This document shows, in pieces, positions 1 to 8,126 of a DNA stretch of 47,251 nt (its first letter is position 1; each line of letters begins with the position of its first letter). The stretch is from CAYUMU01 sp964445985 (GTDB lineage: Bacteria; Planctomycetota; Planctomycetia; Pirellulales; S012-138). Below the pieces are notes generated by a model. The model worked only from the letters and a program-made list of their open reading frames with translations, was not told where the DNA came from and did no database searches. The stretch covers positions 1-47,251 of the forward strand of contig CAYUMU010000056.1 in NCBI GenBank assembly GCA_964445985.1, written 5' to 3'. The translations under genes were made by a program, and so were the position numbers.

Positions 1-2093
1 TTCAGCACGTCATCGCCCGCGTTGCCGTTCAGCAAGTCCGCGCCGAGGCCGCCGTAGAGCACCATCGTGCCAGAGAACGCGCTGAGCGAGCTCGCCAGGG
101 TGATGCGGTCGTCGCCGCCTCGCCCGTTCACCACAATCGACGCGATGCCGGTGAGGCTGATGCTGCTGTACTCGTGCTCGCCATTGAGACTGTCGATGAT
201 GAGATGGCCGCCGGCGATCCGCAGTTCGGTATCGTCATCGACCAGTCCGTCGCTGTCGGGCAGGTTGATTATCAATTCGTCAATGGTGCTGTTTGAAATA
301 TCGACCGGTTCGAGACCGGTGTAGTGAATGGTTGTTCCGTCGAGCTCGATCGAGCCGTCACTGGCGTTGGTGTAGTTCAAGGTGGCCGTCAGGAAAACGC
401 CGTTGGCGACGGTGAGCCGATCGCCCGAACCGGTCGATGGCAACCCGCCGTGGTAGAAGAGTTCGGTAGGAATGGGATTTCCGGCGCTGAAATCCAAGGT
501 GAGGCTGTCGTTGCCACTGCCAGCCTCGACCGTGATCGAACCCGTCACATGGCTCAATAAGACGCGCACGGTTTGGTCATTCATGGAAACGACGCCTGCG
601 CCCGCCTCCAGGCTTTGGTTGGCGTCATGAATTTCCAAGTAACTCATCCCGCTGTCGACCACCAGCCTGAGCACGAGGGCATTTTCCAGGTCGTCGCCCA
701 GGTCGGTAATCAGCAGGTCTCCGGCGGTGAGCTCCACCAGGGTGGCGGCCGGGGCCGCAAGCTCGATCCCTTGGTATCTTGCCACGGCGAAATCGTTGTC
801 CGACCCGTTGTAGGAGTGCCCTGCCACGACAATTCGGCCGAGTTGGTCGATCGCCACGGCGGAGGCCACATCGTGTCCGGCGCCGATGGCAGTTGTTACT
901 ATGCCGCCAATACCAAAGGAAGGGTCGAGTTGCCCATCCGGCGTGTAGCGCACCAGGGCCAGGTCGTCGTTGGATCCATTGTAAGTGTTGCCAACAGCGA
1001 CCAGTTTGCCATCGGCTTGGATCGCCAGGCCTAGCAGGGTGTCGTCGGTCGCGCCGATGGGGGTGAACAATTTGCCATCGCCGTTGAACGACGTATCGAG
1101 GCTGCCGTTGCTATTGAGACGAGCGATGGCGAATTCCAAGTTGCCGTTGATGATTGCCTTGCCGGCCACGACGATGCTGCCATTGGCATCGATGGCCACG
1201 GCTTCCGCGAATTCTTGCGATGCCGAAAAGGCAATGGTTACTTTGCCACCGCTGCCAAAGCTCGTATCCAAACTGCCGTTCGCCTGATAACGAACCACGG
1301 CAAAGTCTCGATTTGACCCATCGGCCTTGTAGCCGGCCGCGACGATCTTGCCGTCGGCGGCAATGGCGATGGAGGTTATCTCATCGTGATGGGTGCCAAT
1401 GGATGTGGTTACGAAGCCGCCGACGCCAAATGCTGGATCGCCATCGCTGGCAGTATCCAGGCTGCCATCGGAGTTGTAGCGCGCGAGCGCGAAGTCGTAG
1501 TTCGACGTTGTGAATGCGCTGCCGCCAACCAGAATTTTTCCATCGCTCTGCACCGCGATACAGAGGGCGTAATTTCCGTTGCCAGGAAGGTCGGTTCGCA
1601 CAATGCCGCCCACGCCAAATGGAGTATCGAGTTGGCCGTCGGGCGTGTAGCGGAGCAGCGTAAACACATCGTTGCTGGCGAACACCGACGTGGTGGCTAC
1701 GAGCAGGCGACCCGTGGAGTCAATCGCCAGGCTGAACTTGGCGTCACCCAATGTCGCCAAGGGAGTCGTGACCAGGCCGCCAACGCCAAAGGCCGGGTCG
1801 AGCTCACCGTTCGCCAAGTACCTTGCCAGTGCCGGCTGGTCATTCCTGTTTCCGGCCACGACCACCTTGCCATCGGATTGAATGGCCACTGCATAGGCGC
1901 GGTCCATCGATCCGGCCTGTTCGTCGAAGTTGGTGGTGACGATGCCAGCGGCGCCAAAGCTGGGGTCAAGCAGGCCATCGCCCGCCAGCACGATGCGCTG
2001 TTCCAGGGCTTCGAACTGCAAGACCTTGCCCTGCCGTCTTGGCCTGAACACGCGACGTTGTTTCCGTTTGGCCTTGCGCCGAAAGTTTCGCAT
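1..2093 (-). CDS. LEPR-type surface protein with delta-60 beta-propeller repeats (3' end beyond window)
   Basis: Open from the ATG at 2093 to the left edge, about 697 codons seen. It starts with a very basic stretch (about 23 residues rich in R and K) followed by EALEQRIVLA, the planctomycete N-terminal motif related to LEPR-xLL that marks exported surface proteins. From about residue 35 to 430 there are some seven units of the form ARY..(D/N)G.LD.(S/A)FG.GG.V.T with IQ(S/A)DGK(I/V)(V/L)V.G between, the uncharacterised delta-60 repeat predicted to form a beta-propeller. One unit (around 1430-1465) has a short insertion giving DTASDGDPAFG. After this comes a beta-rich part with asparagine/aspartate-rich segments and, at the edge, GGLGADLLNGNAGDDVLN, which resembles RTX calcium-binding repeats. 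Likely secreted or cell-surface; ligand unknown. No clear Shine-Dalgarno; the start is fixed by the basic N-terminus and motif. Confidence 0.85.
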   Translation of the reverse strand, partial: MRNFRRKAKRKQRRVFRPRRQGKVLQFEALEQRIVLAGDGLLDPSFGAAGIVTTNFDEQAGSMDRAYAVAIQSDGKVVVAGNRNDQPALARYLANGELDPAFGVGGLVTTPLATLGDAKFSLAIDSTGRLLVATTSVFASNDVFTLLRYTPDGQLDTPFGVGGIVRTDLPGNGNYALCIAVQSDGKILVGGSAFTTSNYDFALARYNSDGSLDTASDGDPAFGVGGFVTTSIGTHHDEITSIAIAADGKIVAAGYKADGSNRDFAVVRYQANGSLDTSFGSGGKVTIAFSASQEFAEAVAIDANGSIVVAGKAIINGNLEFAIARLNSNGSLDTSFNGDGKLFTPIGATDDTLLGLAIQADGKLVAVGNTYNGSNDDLALVRYTPDGQLDPSFGIGGIVTTAIGAGHDVASAVAIDQLGRIVVAGHSYNGSDNDFAVARYQGIELAAPAATLVELTAGDLLITDLGDDLENALVLRLVVDSGMSYLEIHDANQSLEAGAGVVSMNDQTVRVLLSHVTGSITVEAGSGNDSLTLDFSAGNPIPTELFYHGGLPSTGSGDRLTVANGVFLTATLNYTNASDGSIELDGTTIHYTGLEPVDISNSTIDELIINLPDSDGLVDDDTELRIAGGHLIIDSLNGEHEYSSISLTGIASIVVNGRGGDDRITLASSLSAFSGTMVLYGGLGADLLNGNAGDDVL

Positions 2094-2345
2094 GGGAGAA
2101 GCTTCTCGAAAAAGGATGGGCTCTTCGATCGAGGTGGCTGCGATGCTTCTGTTGCCAGGAATCCATGGATTGCCCTGTGGATCACTCCTATAGTCTGCGG
2201 ATTTCGGCATGTCCATTGCCGACTGGGAAAAATGGGTAAAATACGCCGTTCGATTTGGGGGCCACCTTTTGCTGGATTTGCCAACTCTCGACCGTCAGAC
2301 TGCACTCACAGCCACTCTGTTCTCATAACTCACCACGGTTTTGCC

Positions 2346-3638
2346 ATGAAGCTTTCCACCGCTCAAACTCGCTGGCTATTTCTATTGCTATTTTCGGCGG
2401 TGAGCCCAGCGGCGCAGGGGGTAGCGTATGACGCGATCCCGTCTTCGCCGCGGCTTCCTGAATCGCTGCCATGGAACCTAAAGGCCCTGGGGCAAACGCC
2501 TGGATATGAATGGACAGAAACCAGCGGACCCGTGCGGTCGCTGTTTTTCGAAGGCGAGCCCTATGCTGGCAAACCCACCCGCGTGTTTGCTTACTACGCC
2601 TCGCCGCTCACCATTGCCGGCAAGACTCCCCAGGACTCAACGGAGAAGTTTCCGGCCGTGGTGTTGATTCACGGCGGAGGTGGGACCGCTTTTCGCGAAT
2701 GGGCCGAACTTTGGGCACGGCGTGGTTATGCGGCCATCGCCATGGACACGGCCGGGTATCGCCCGAACGAGGGACAGAATGCCCATCAGAAGCAGAATCG
2801 CGCGCGTTTGCCCGATGGCGGACCCGACCAGGGTGATGCTGAAAAATTTGGCAGCATCGACAAGCCGGCGGCCGAGCAGTGGCCCTATCATGCGGTCGCG
2901 GCGGCGATCCGCGCCCATTCACTCATCCGCAGTTTCCCCGAGGTCGATGCCGAGCGAACGGCGGTTACCGGCATTAGTTGGGGCGGATACCTCACCTGCA
3001 TTGTGGCGGGAGTCGATAGCCGATTTCACGCGGCCGCGCCGGTCTACGGGTGCGGCTTCCTGCATGAGAACAGCACCTGGCTGGGCCGCTTTGCCCAAAT
3101 GACACCGGAGCTGCGGAAGCGATGGGTCAGCTTGTGGGATCCTTCCCAGTATTTGCCCGCGGTGTCGATGCCGATTCTGTTTGTGAACGGCACCAACGAC
3201 TTCGCTTACCCTCTGGATAGCTACACCAAATCATTCGATGCCGTGCCGGGCGAGAAGCAAATTCGCATTACGGTGAACATGCCCCATGGGCACCCAGCCG
3301 GTTGGGCGCCGCAGGAAATCGGCCTGTTCTTTGACCAGCACCTTCTCAAGAAACCGAGGCTGCCAAAATTGGGGGCGCCCGAGAAAGTCGCCGGCCAGGT
3401 TCAAGTGGCCTGTGAAAGCCAACTGGAGCTCAAGTCGGCGGCGCTGCACTTCACCACCGATACAGCGGCGATCAACAAACGCATGTGGCAAACGGCGCCG
3501 GCAAAAATAGCCGAGGGACGAATCATGTGTCCCGCGCCGCCGGCCGACACCACGGCTTGGTTTTTTACGGTGACCGACGAGCGCGATGCCACCCTGAGCA
3601 GTCGCGTGGTGCTGACGGCTAGCCCGCCTTCTGAATAG
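2346..3638 (+). CDS. Secreted alpha/beta hydrolase (dienelactone hydrolase/acetylxylan-esterase-like)
   Basis: 430 residues from the ATG at 2346, which opens a clear signal peptide (MKLSTAQTRW, then a leucine/phenylalanine core ending near SPAAQG). The frame is open far upstream, but that part is the complement of the neighbouring repeat gene and is not coding. Hydrolase signs: VVLIHGGGG oxyanion strand at about 105-113, nucleophile elbow GISWGG with Ser211, an acid candidate in NGTNDF (Asp285) and a histidine in MPHGH (His314 or 316). A beta-rich tail of about 100 residues follows. The family contains esterases and peptidases, so the substrate (acylated sugar, ester or peptide) cannot be told. 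It converges on the MFS gene, and the last 20 bp of the two genes overlap. Confidence 0.85.
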   Translation: MKLSTAQTRWLFLLLFSAVSPAAQGVAYDAIPSSPRLPESLPWNLKALGQTPGYEWTETSGPVRSLFFEGEPYAGKPTRVFAYYASPLTIAGKTPQDSTEKFPAVVLIHGGGGTAFREWAELWARRGYAAIAMDTAGYRPNEGQNAHQKQNRARLPDGGPDQGDAEKFGSIDKPAAEQWPYHAVAAAIRAHSLIRSFPEVDAERTAVTGISWGGYLTCIVAGVDSRFHAAAPVYGCGFLHENSTWLGRFAQMTPELRKRWVSLWDPSQYLPAVSMPILFVNGTNDFAYPLDSYTKSFDAVPGEKQIRITVNMPHGHPAGWAPQEIGLFFDQHLLKKPRLPKLGAPEKVAGQVQVACESQLELKSAALHFTTDTAAINKRMWQTAPAKIAEGRIMCPAPPADTTAWFFTVTDERDATLSSRVVLTASPPSE

Positions 3639-5211
3639 GCGCGGCTTGGGTGCTGGCGCAAAAATCGGCTGGCAATCGCCCCGCGTGGGGCAAAGGTATT
3701 TCGGCCACGAGCGGATCACCACCGGATCGGTTCGGCAGGTCGGGCGCCGTGGAAGTTGCCCTGCCGTTGGATGACGCCGATGGGGGCGATACCGGCGATG
3801 GGGAGAGTTTGGCCGGGTCGACCTTGAGCAGGCGGTTGGCCACTTCGTCGCCTGCGTCTTTTGGCAGCCGGGCAAAAAGTAGCGAACTGGCGGAGGCCAG
3901 CACCGCCACCACAATGAAGGCCATGGTGAAATCCACCGTCGCCAATTGTTCGGCGCCTCGAATGCCGCTGGAAACCGTTAGCGCCGTGGCCCCGATTCCC
4001 ACGCCGATCGAGAGCGACATCTGTTGAGCCATCGACACGAAACTGGTTGCTCGGCCCATTTGTCGAGGGCTCAGATCGGCGTATCCCAGTGTATTGATCG
4101 CGGTGAATTCCAGGGAGCGGAAGAACCCTCCGATCAACAGGATGCCAAACATCAGCAGGGCAGGCGTCGCCGAATCGAAAAAGGCACAGCCGAGAATGCT
4201 GATGGCCGATAGGATGGCGTTCCACGTGAGCACGTTGCGGAAGCCAAAAGTGTTCAAGATGGGGCGGGCCACGAACTTCATCAACAGCGCGCCGCCGGCC
4301 GCGGCAAATGTGATCAATCCCGAAGAGAGCGGCGAGCGGCCAAAGCAGGTTTGCAACATCAGCGGCAACAAGAAGGGCATTGCCCCGATGCCAAATCGAA
4401 AAAACGCGCCGCCGACCACGCTCGCGCGAAAGGTGGGAATCTTCAGCAGGCTCAGGTCGAGCAGCGGATGCGTTTTGCGCCGAGCATGCAAGAGATATAA
4501 GGCCATGCCGCCGAGTCCTCCCAGCAGCAAGCCGACCACGGCCCAGGCGGGGAGCAGGCCGTCGCTGAAAGAGTCCAAGCCAAACACCAGGCCGGCAATG
4601 CCAATGCTGCAAAGCACAAAGCCCACGCCGTCAAACGGGGGAACGTCGGGCTCGCGCACGTCTTCTATGTACCAGCCTGCCAAAACCAGGCCGACCATGC
4701 CAATGGGCACGTTGATCCAAAATACCCAGGGCCACGAGGCGTAGGTAACAATCAGCCCACCGAGCGGGGGGCCAACCACGGGGCCTAGCAATGCCGGCAC
4801 CGCCACCCACGTCATTGCCGAAACCAATTCGGCTTTGGGAACCGTGCGCAGCAACGCCAGCCTGGCCACCGGCACCATCATGGCCCCGCCAACTCCCTGC
4901 ACAATGCGGGCGACAATCATCCATTCCAACGACCCCGCAAAGGCGCAGGCCACGGAGGCCGCCGTGAAGATCAAGATGGCCAGTTGAAACACCCGCCGCG
5001 TGCCAAAGCGGTCGGCCATCCAGCCACTGATGGGCATAAAGATAGCCAGGCTCATCAAATACGACGTGAGAATCAGGTGCAAATTGACGGGGGATTGCCC
5101 GAATGCCTTGGCGATTTGCGGCAATGCGGTTCCCAGGATTGTGGTCTCGAGGTTCTGCATGAACAGCGAGCAAGCAACAATCAAGGCAACAATTCGGTAT
5201 CGAGACTGCAC
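3619..5211 (-). CDS. MFS multidrug exporter, DHA2/EmrB-QacA type (14 TM)
   Basis: 530 residues starting at a GTG at 5211; TM1 begins within five residues, which supports this start. The TM1 motif is LETTILGTALPQIA, matching the DHA2 signature L(D/E)xTIVNxALP. The loop between TM2 and TM3 carries GWMADRFGTRRVF (MFS motif A), and GPVVGPPLGG fits motif C of drug/proton antiporters. About 14 hydrophobic segments extend to residue 460. A proline- and serine-rich cytoplasmic tail of about 70 residues follows and is longer than usual. The family exports drugs, dyes or metabolites by proton exchange across the inner membrane. No HlyD/EmrA partner is next to it. Its end overlaps the end of the hydrolase gene, so the tail length may reflect that overlap. 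Confidence 0.9.
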   Translation of the reverse strand: MQSRYRIVALIVACSLFMQNLETTILGTALPQIAKAFGQSPVNLHLILTSYLMSLAIFMPISGWMADRFGTRRVFQLAILIFTAASVACAFAGSLEWMIVARIVQGVGGAMMVPVARLALLRTVPKAELVSAMTWVAVPALLGPVVGPPLGGLIVTYASWPWVFWINVPIGMVGLVLAGWYIEDVREPDVPPFDGVGFVLCSIGIAGLVFGLDSFSDGLLPAWAVVGLLLGGLGGMALYLLHARRKTHPLLDLSLLKIPTFRASVVGGAFFRFGIGAMPFLLPLMLQTCFGRSPLSSGLITFAAAGGALLMKFVARPILNTFGFRNVLTWNAILSAISILGCAFFDSATPALLMFGILLIGGFFRSLEFTAINTLGYADLSPRQMGRATSFVSMAQQMSLSIGVGIGATALTVSSGIRGAEQLATVDFTMAFIVVAVLASASSLLFARLPKDAGDEVANRLLKVDPAKLSPSPVSPPSASSNGRATSTAPDLPNRSGGDPLVAEIPLPHAGRLPADFCASTQAAPIQKAG

Positions 5212-5573
5212 GGTGACGTAATTTCTGGTGGTGAGTGTTCGTGGAGAAGCGGAGAATTGCTCGCGAGTTCAATCCTGGGGGGTAGGGCAAACCATCCGCG
5301 GTTTGGCCTGGCGGCAGCAGTCTCCTGCTTATTGTATCGTCGCCGGCTAGTCGCGAAGAGGAACCTGTCCCATCAGGTTTTTCGGCGCAAGGGTACGGGG
5401 CTGGCCCTACCGGGTGGGCGGCAAATCCAGGGGAATCTTGGCCCGATCGTTCCAAATTGCCAGCGGCCAGGCATGAAAACGCCCGCGGCTGGCTACTAGT
5501 TGCTGGTTCTGGGCATTCTCGCGCGCTATAATAGCAGCCACGTTACCCCATACTCATCTTCTGAGCGCCAATC
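5212..5573. other. Divergent intergenic region between MFS exporter and HtrA
   Basis: 362 bp without a convincing gene. It should hold promoters for both flanking genes. The only clear signal is a perfect TATAAT at 5527-5532 facing the protease gene. The open frames across it lack a start context and show no family resemblance. Confidence 0.6.
5503..5532 (+). promoter_or_regulatory. Candidate sigma-70-type promoter for the HtrA gene
   Basis: A perfect -10 hexamer TATAAT lies at 5527-5532, 41 bp before the ATG at 5574. The -35 is weak: TGGTTC at 5503-5508 gives an 18-bp spacer, while the better TTGCTG at 5500-5505 would need a 21-bp spacer. The -10 assignment is more secure than the -35. Confidence 0.4.
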
Positions 5574-6866
5574 ATGCAAGAGCAATCTTGGGAGGGCGAC
5601 CCGGATGGCTATGCTCGCTGCGACAGCATCAGCGATGCTTCCGCCCCGCAACTGGCGAGCGTTGCAGATTTGGTTTCCCGCGACGACGAGCCGATCGGAA
5701 ACACCCAGGCCCTGATCCGGGTGGAGCAAGCCAATGTCGCCAATAACTCCAAGGGCAATCGGAGTTTCCGACTCGCCTGGGGGGTGATGATTTTCGCGAT
5801 GCTGTTGGCCCTGGTGCGGCTCAACATCGGCGCCATTGTGGAAGAAGTTTGCTACGCCTTGGAACGAGGTAAACAGCGGGCCAGCTCGGAGGGAGCCCGG
5901 GCTCAATTGGCGCAACTAGAAGACACCTCGGCCGCGTTTCGACTGATCGCCAAGAGCATCGGTCCTTGCGTGGTTCATATTGATACCTTGCGCGCAACCG
6001 AAACCGCCCAAGGCGAGGGCGATGCCGCCTGGAGTCGCAAACTGGAGGCCAACGGCCAAGGTTCCGGGCTGATTGTCGACCCCGACGGATATATTCTTAC
6101 CAATCACCACGTTATTAAAGACGCTTCCGAAATCATCGTTCGCCTTAGCGATGGCCGACATGTGCGAGGCGCAACCGTGATTGGCGTGGATCCTTTGACG
6201 GATCTGGCAGTGCTGCAAATCAATATCGACGGCCTGCAATCGGCGCCCTGGGGCGACAGCCGGACGCTCGAAGTGGGCGACTGGGTGCTGGCCGTGGGCA
6301 ACCCCTTTGGCCTGGACCGCAGCGTAACAGCCGGCATTGTCAGTGCGAAAGGTCGGCGAAACGTGGTCCACAACATGCCTTACCAGGATTTCCTGCAAAC
6401 CGACGCCGCCGTGAATCCCGGCAACAGCGGAGGACCGCTGATCAACCTGCAGGGCGAAGTGGTGGGCATCAATACGGCCATCGTGGGCAGTTCTTTCCAG
6501 GGGGTGAGCTTTGCCATCCCTAGCGAAATTGCCCAAGAAGTTTATGCCCGGCTTCGCCATCAAGGACATTTTCGTCGAGGTTGGCTGGGCGTGGCGCTGG
6601 AGGAGATCACGCCCGATCGCGCGATCGAGCTTGGCGTGCCTGCCGATGGCGTTCTGGTGACCGATGTGGTGGGCCAGCCCGCCCGACAAGCTGGCCTGCA
6701 AACGGGGGACATTGTGCTGAGCTGGAATTCTGAAGCAGTGAAGACCCCCAACGAACTGAGTTGGAAGGTGGCCCGAACGGGCGCCGGCACAACGGCATCG
6801 ATGACCATCCGCCGCTCGGGCGCCAACCTGCGGTTACAAGTGATGGTTGGTGAACGTCGCCTGTAA
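5574..6866 (+). CDS. htrA: Membrane-anchored HtrA/DegP-type serine protease (S1C) with one PDZ domain
   Basis: 430 residues. An N-terminal segment of about 68 residues, predicted cytoplasmic, precedes one TM helix (about 69-87), then a periplasmic trypsin-like domain. The catalytic triad is visible: His179 in TNHHV, Asp210 in DPLTDLAV and Ser285 in NPGNSGGPL. A PDZ domain follows from about 335 to 430, containing RGWLGV and the GILV-like ligand loop DGVLVTDV. One PDZ matches DegS and many non-proteobacterial HtrA proteins; DegP has two. The expected role is proteolysis of misfolded or signalling proteins outside the cytoplasm. The ATG at 5574 has no Shine-Dalgarno, so a later start is possible, but the frame and the TM anchor favour it. 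It is monocistronic between divergent and convergent neighbours. Confidence 0.9.
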   Translation: MQEQSWEGDPDGYARCDSISDASAPQLASVADLVSRDDEPIGNTQALIRVEQANVANNSKGNRSFRLAWGVMIFAMLLALVRLNIGAIVEEVCYALERGKQRASSEGARAQLAQLEDTSAAFRLIAKSIGPCVVHIDTLRATETAQGEGDAAWSRKLEANGQGSGLIVDPDGYILTNHHVIKDASEIIVRLSDGRHVRGATVIGVDPLTDLAVLQINIDGLQSAPWGDSRTLEVGDWVLAVGNPFGLDRSVTAGIVSAKGRRNVVHNMPYQDFLQTDAAVNPGNSGGPLINLQGEVVGINTAIVGSSFQGVSFAIPSEIAQEVYARLRHQGHFRRGWLGVALEEITPDRAIELGVPADGVLVTDVVGQPARQAGLQTGDIVLSWNSEAVKTPNELSWKVARTGAGTTASMTIRRSGANLRLQVMVGERRL

Positions 6867-7009
6867 GTTCGGGGCGAAGTGAGCACCTTTCCGAACATGC
6901 GCAGGCCCTGGTCTCCGGAAAGCCTGGGCGGACAAAAATCGACCAGTTGCGTCTTGCCCCTGTAAAACATGAGGCGGCGGGGGCAGCACGCTCAAGTCGC
7001 GCAGAACAC

Positions 7010-7240
7010 TCAAGCCGCATCGCGACCGCGTGGCCGGTACTTGCCTGGTGTCGCTGAGGGCTGGCGGCGCGCCTTGCCGTTCGTGGCTGCTTTGCCCTGG
7101 GTTGCGGATATCGCGGCGGTTGTGCCTGCCGGCCCCAGCAGATCGGCGAATTCGCGAGCAATGTAGGCGTTCATCTTCTCGCGAAAAGGCACGCCATCTT
7201 GGGCAAACAGGGGATCAAACTCAGGCGTGGGAATGATCAT
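7010..7240 (-). CDS. Small hypothetical protein, 76 aa
   Basis: The ATG at 7240 is preceded by AGGAG with a 5-bp spacer, a near-ideal ribosome site in a genome where most starts lack one. The product begins MIIPTPEFDPLFAQDG, has a probable amphipathic helix (about residues 17-36) and ends in a lysine/arginine- and proline-rich tail (KARRQPSATPGKYRPRGRD). There is no signal peptide or TM. I do not recognise the family. It is divergent from the chemosensory operon and converges on the HtrA gene. The frame stays open upstream to 7384, but the ribosome site argues for the short form. Confidence 0.55.
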   Translation of the reverse strand: MIIPTPEFDPLFAQDGVPFREKMNAYIAREFADLLGPAGTTAAISATQGKAATNGKARRQPSATPGKYRPRGRDAA

Positions 7241-7462
7241 TTCGGCTCCTTGCGAGCAGACGCCACCGAACCTACGATGCAATCCGGCGGAACCCTTTTC
7301 GTAATAGCTGGGGGGGCGAAGAAACCAGGCTCTTCGCGGCCAGCCGCCTGGTTGGGGGCATCGGCCCCGGCGGTGGTGTCCCAAGCGGTGGTGACCACGA
7401 ACGCCGCGTGCGTATCTGCAGCGAGCCCTCAGGGCTATTTTCGGAAGCTGGGGAACAACGGG

Positions 7463-7960
7463 ATGAACGATTCAGCGACGGATGTGGGCCGCCAATCCAA
7501 AACGGTGCTGGCGTTTCGGCTGAGCGAAAGCTTGCACGCCTTGCCCATCGAATCGGTTGAAGAAGTCCTGCCGTCTCTCCCAATCGAAGCAATTTCGCAG
7601 TGCCCTGAATTCGTTTTGGGCGTGGTATTCGTGCGAGGCCACCTGATTCCGATATTCGATGCGGCCGAACGACTCGGAATGAAGAACCACGCGCGGATGC
7701 GCGACCCCCATATTGTGTGCCTTCGCTGGGAGGGCCGGCTGGTGGGCGTGGAAGTCGACGAAGTACTCGATCTCATCGAAATCCATCCCCATCAGACGTT
7801 GCCGGCCCAGGCGCTCAACGCGTCGGGGGGTTTTTTGGCCGAAGTCGTCGAGCATCGAGGCGAGATCATCCGCATCTTGGACCCCGACCGGCTAGTGGCC
7901 CTGCACGAGGCTGCTAAACTGGAAGTGCTTCCCCGCACTGTCGTCCGCGAACGGCATTGA
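7463..7960 (+). CDS. cheW: CheW-like coupling protein 1 (WspB-like position)
   Basis: 165 residues from the ATG at 7463. Upstream in-frame sequence lies opposite the small divergent gene and is probably not coding. The whole protein is one CheW domain: VLAFRLSESLHALPIESVEEVL at the start (key residues LAF, ALPI, VEEVL), then GVVFVRGHLIPIFD and RLVGVEVDEVLDL in the second subdomain. CheW proteins bridge the MCP signalling tip and the CheA P5 domain in hexagonal arrays. It opens a seven-gene same-strand operon that ends with the hybrid kinase at 18567; the gap to cheR is 166 bp. In the Wsp gene order this is the place of WspB. Confidence 0.88.
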   Translation: MNDSATDVGRQSKTVLAFRLSESLHALPIESVEEVLPSLPIEAISQCPEFVLGVVFVRGHLIPIFDAAERLGMKNHARMRDPHIVCLRWEGRLVGVEVDEVLDLIEIHPHQTLPAQALNASGGFLAEVVEHRGEIIRILDPDRLVALHEAAKLEVLPRTVVRERH

Positions 7961-8126
7961 ACGTGCTGTAGCGCTTGGCGTCTGAAGCTTGCCCCATCGT
8001 TTTAGAATGCACACTCTCATTCAGTTCGCGGGTGTTGCTGGCGCAAGTGCCATCGGCAGTTTGGGGGAAAGCCGCATGCTGCCGAGGCAAGCGAAGCGCC
8101 GCGGTAGAACATCCTGCGAGCCGATC

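Noticed and set aside
1386..2345. Upstream extension of the alpha/beta hydrolase frame
   Set aside because: It lies opposite the delta-60 repeat protein and would bury the signal peptide at 2346.
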